Below are positions 5,270-5,892 of a DNA stretch of 5,892 nucleotides, in pieces; position 1 is the stretch's first letter; every line of letters begins with the position of its first letter. This DNA comes from Nitrososphaeraceae archaeon. Its GTDB lineage: Archaea > Thermoproteota > Nitrososphaeria > Nitrososphaerales > Nitrososphaeraceae. Where the stretch lies: the NCBI GenBank assembly GCA_030038695.1, contig JASHSN010000081.1, positions 1-5,892 of the forward strand. Reading direction: 5' to 3'. Made by a program: the position numbers and the translations under genes. The notes under the pieces were generated by a model. The model was not told the DNA's origin and searched no databases. It saw nothing but the letters and a program-made list of their open reading frames with translations.

Positions 5270-5892
5270 AAATCTTCACCAAAGGATGGCTAGATGCGAG
5301 TCTAATTAACTTCAGATAGACGTAACCATGTTCGTCTACCCTGTTCGAAAAGGAGGGTTGTTCTACCTTTTGACTGGAGTATCGCAAAAAAGAATTAGCT
5401 GGTTCTTCATCAAGAATAACGTAGTAAAAATAAGATAACGTATCAGATTCGATTAAACTGATAGCCGACCCAACCACGAACTTCGTTTTGTCCTTAAAGA
5501 TCAGCAGCGGTAACGGTGGTTCGTCGTATATAGTCTTGTAGGCACCGACTTTTGCAAGGCTGGAGAGGTCTCGTAGCCTGATTGATATATAACCTGATTT
5601 TTTATTTAGTCGCGCTTTTTTTGTGAGCGTAGGTGGGAACTTATCAACATTGATAATCGGTGTGTAAATGAAGCTCGGATTCATTACTGACTCGACCACA
5701 CAAACTTCCTCTGTCGTACCTGTGATCCTGTATGCCATATATTGGCCATATTTCATTTCTTCACTTTTTACAAAATAGATCACGGGTCTCCCATCTATAA
5801 TATCCGTCTGAACTGCGTATACAAATTGTTGATTTAAATATAACGAGAACGCAGGAACGGGTGTGCGCTCTAAAGCGCAGACCAACCTACCA
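5262..5892 (-). CDS. Uncharacterised protein upstream of pyrF, possibly 5'-partial
   Basis: I do not recognise this protein. The frame is open to the right edge of the window; the first possible start inside is TTG at 5885-5883 (207 residues), and the first ATG is only at residue 44 of that form, so the true start may lie outside. The protein is rich in Tyr, Val, Ile and Phe and looks mostly beta-stranded, for example YLNQQFVYAV (16-25), RPVIYFV (33-39), YISIRLRDL (99-107), LPLLIFKDKTKFVVG (125-139) and LSYFYYVIL (150-158). It has several basic patches (KKARLNKK, 89-96) and a short acidic LDEEPA turn. I see no signal peptide, membrane helix or familiar catalytic motif. Its stop codon overlaps the GTG of pyrF by 8 bases, and the pyrF ribosome-binding motif lies inside its coding sequence. 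The two are therefore probably translationally coupled, which makes it a candidate for a pyrimidine- or nucleotide-linked role by context only. Confidence 0.75.
   Translation of the reverse strand, partial: GRLVCALERTPVPAFSLYLNQQFVYAVQTDIIDGRPVIYFVKSEEMKYGQYMAYRITGTTEEVCVVESVMNPSFIYTPIINVDKFPPTLTKKARLNKKSGYISIRLRDLSSLAKVGAYKTIYDEPPLPLLIFKDKTKFVVGSAISLIESDTLSYFYYVILDEEPANSFLRYSSQKVEQPSFSNRVDEHGYVYLKLIRLASSHPLVKICG
5276..5280 (-). promoter_or_regulatory. pyrF: GGTGA Shine-Dalgarno motif for pyrF
   Basis: GGTGA on the minus strand matches the archaeal 16S anti-Shine-Dalgarno core and lies 6 bases before the GTG at 5269. It decides the start: the alternative ATG at 5239 has only an AGAGG directly abutting it, at too short a spacing. 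The site is inside the end of the upstream gene, which fits translation of pyrF from a shared message. Few other genes in the window show such a motif, so internal operon genes may use it while lead genes may be leaderless. Confidence 0.45.

Noticed and set aside
1..5892. Mobile element, CRISPR array, tRNA or rRNA gene, defence system
   Set aside because: On reading both strands I found no transposase or integrase motifs, no regularly spaced repeats, no tRNA arm sequences such as GGTTCGAATCC, and no nuclease or toxin-antitoxin signature.

Overview
The window looks archaeal, most likely from the Nitrososphaerota (Thaumarchaeota) or a close relative. It carries an archaeal DRG-type GTPase with a C-terminal TGS domain, a DUF373 membrane protein (an almost exclusively archaeal family), an archaeal cis-prenyltransferase and an archaeal-type orotidine 5'-phosphate decarboxylase. 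A TATA box sits about 25 bases before the preferred DUF373 start, which fits an archaeal leaderless promoter. Base composition is moderately AT-rich by eye. The phylum is an inference from protein style, not a measured placement.

Every supported gene is on the minus strand, so transcription runs from high to low coordinates. In that order: (1) an unrecognised protein of at least 207 residues that reaches the right edge of the window and may lack its 5' end; (2) pyrF, overlapping the previous gene by 8 bases and preceded by a GGTGA ribosome-binding motif; (3) a 152-base spacer with nested inverted repeats, a possible 26-codon reading frame in phase with pyrF, and the DUF373 promoter; (4) the DUF373 protein, a soluble domain followed by about six membrane segments; (5) a 71-base gap, then a cis-prenyltransferase (polyprenyl diphosphate synthase); (6) a previously unlisted 53-codon gene at 2080-2241; (7) a NUDT2-like Ap4A hydrolase; (8) a 473-base stretch without a large gene, holding a credible 31- to 49-codon frame at 1272-1421; (9) the DRG-family GTPase.

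The genes form at least two probable transcription units: the unknown gene with pyrF, and DUF373 possibly through uppS and the 53-codon gene to the Nudix gene. The DRG gene is separated by the long spacer and probably has its own promoter. Functions are mostly housekeeping: UMP synthesis, polyprenyl carrier lipid synthesis, dinucleotide clean-up and a ribosome-associated GTPase. I see no mobile element, CRISPR array, tRNA, rRNA or defence system. The material worth a second look is the set of small genes, the structured spacer after pyrF, and the uncharacterised pyrF partner.
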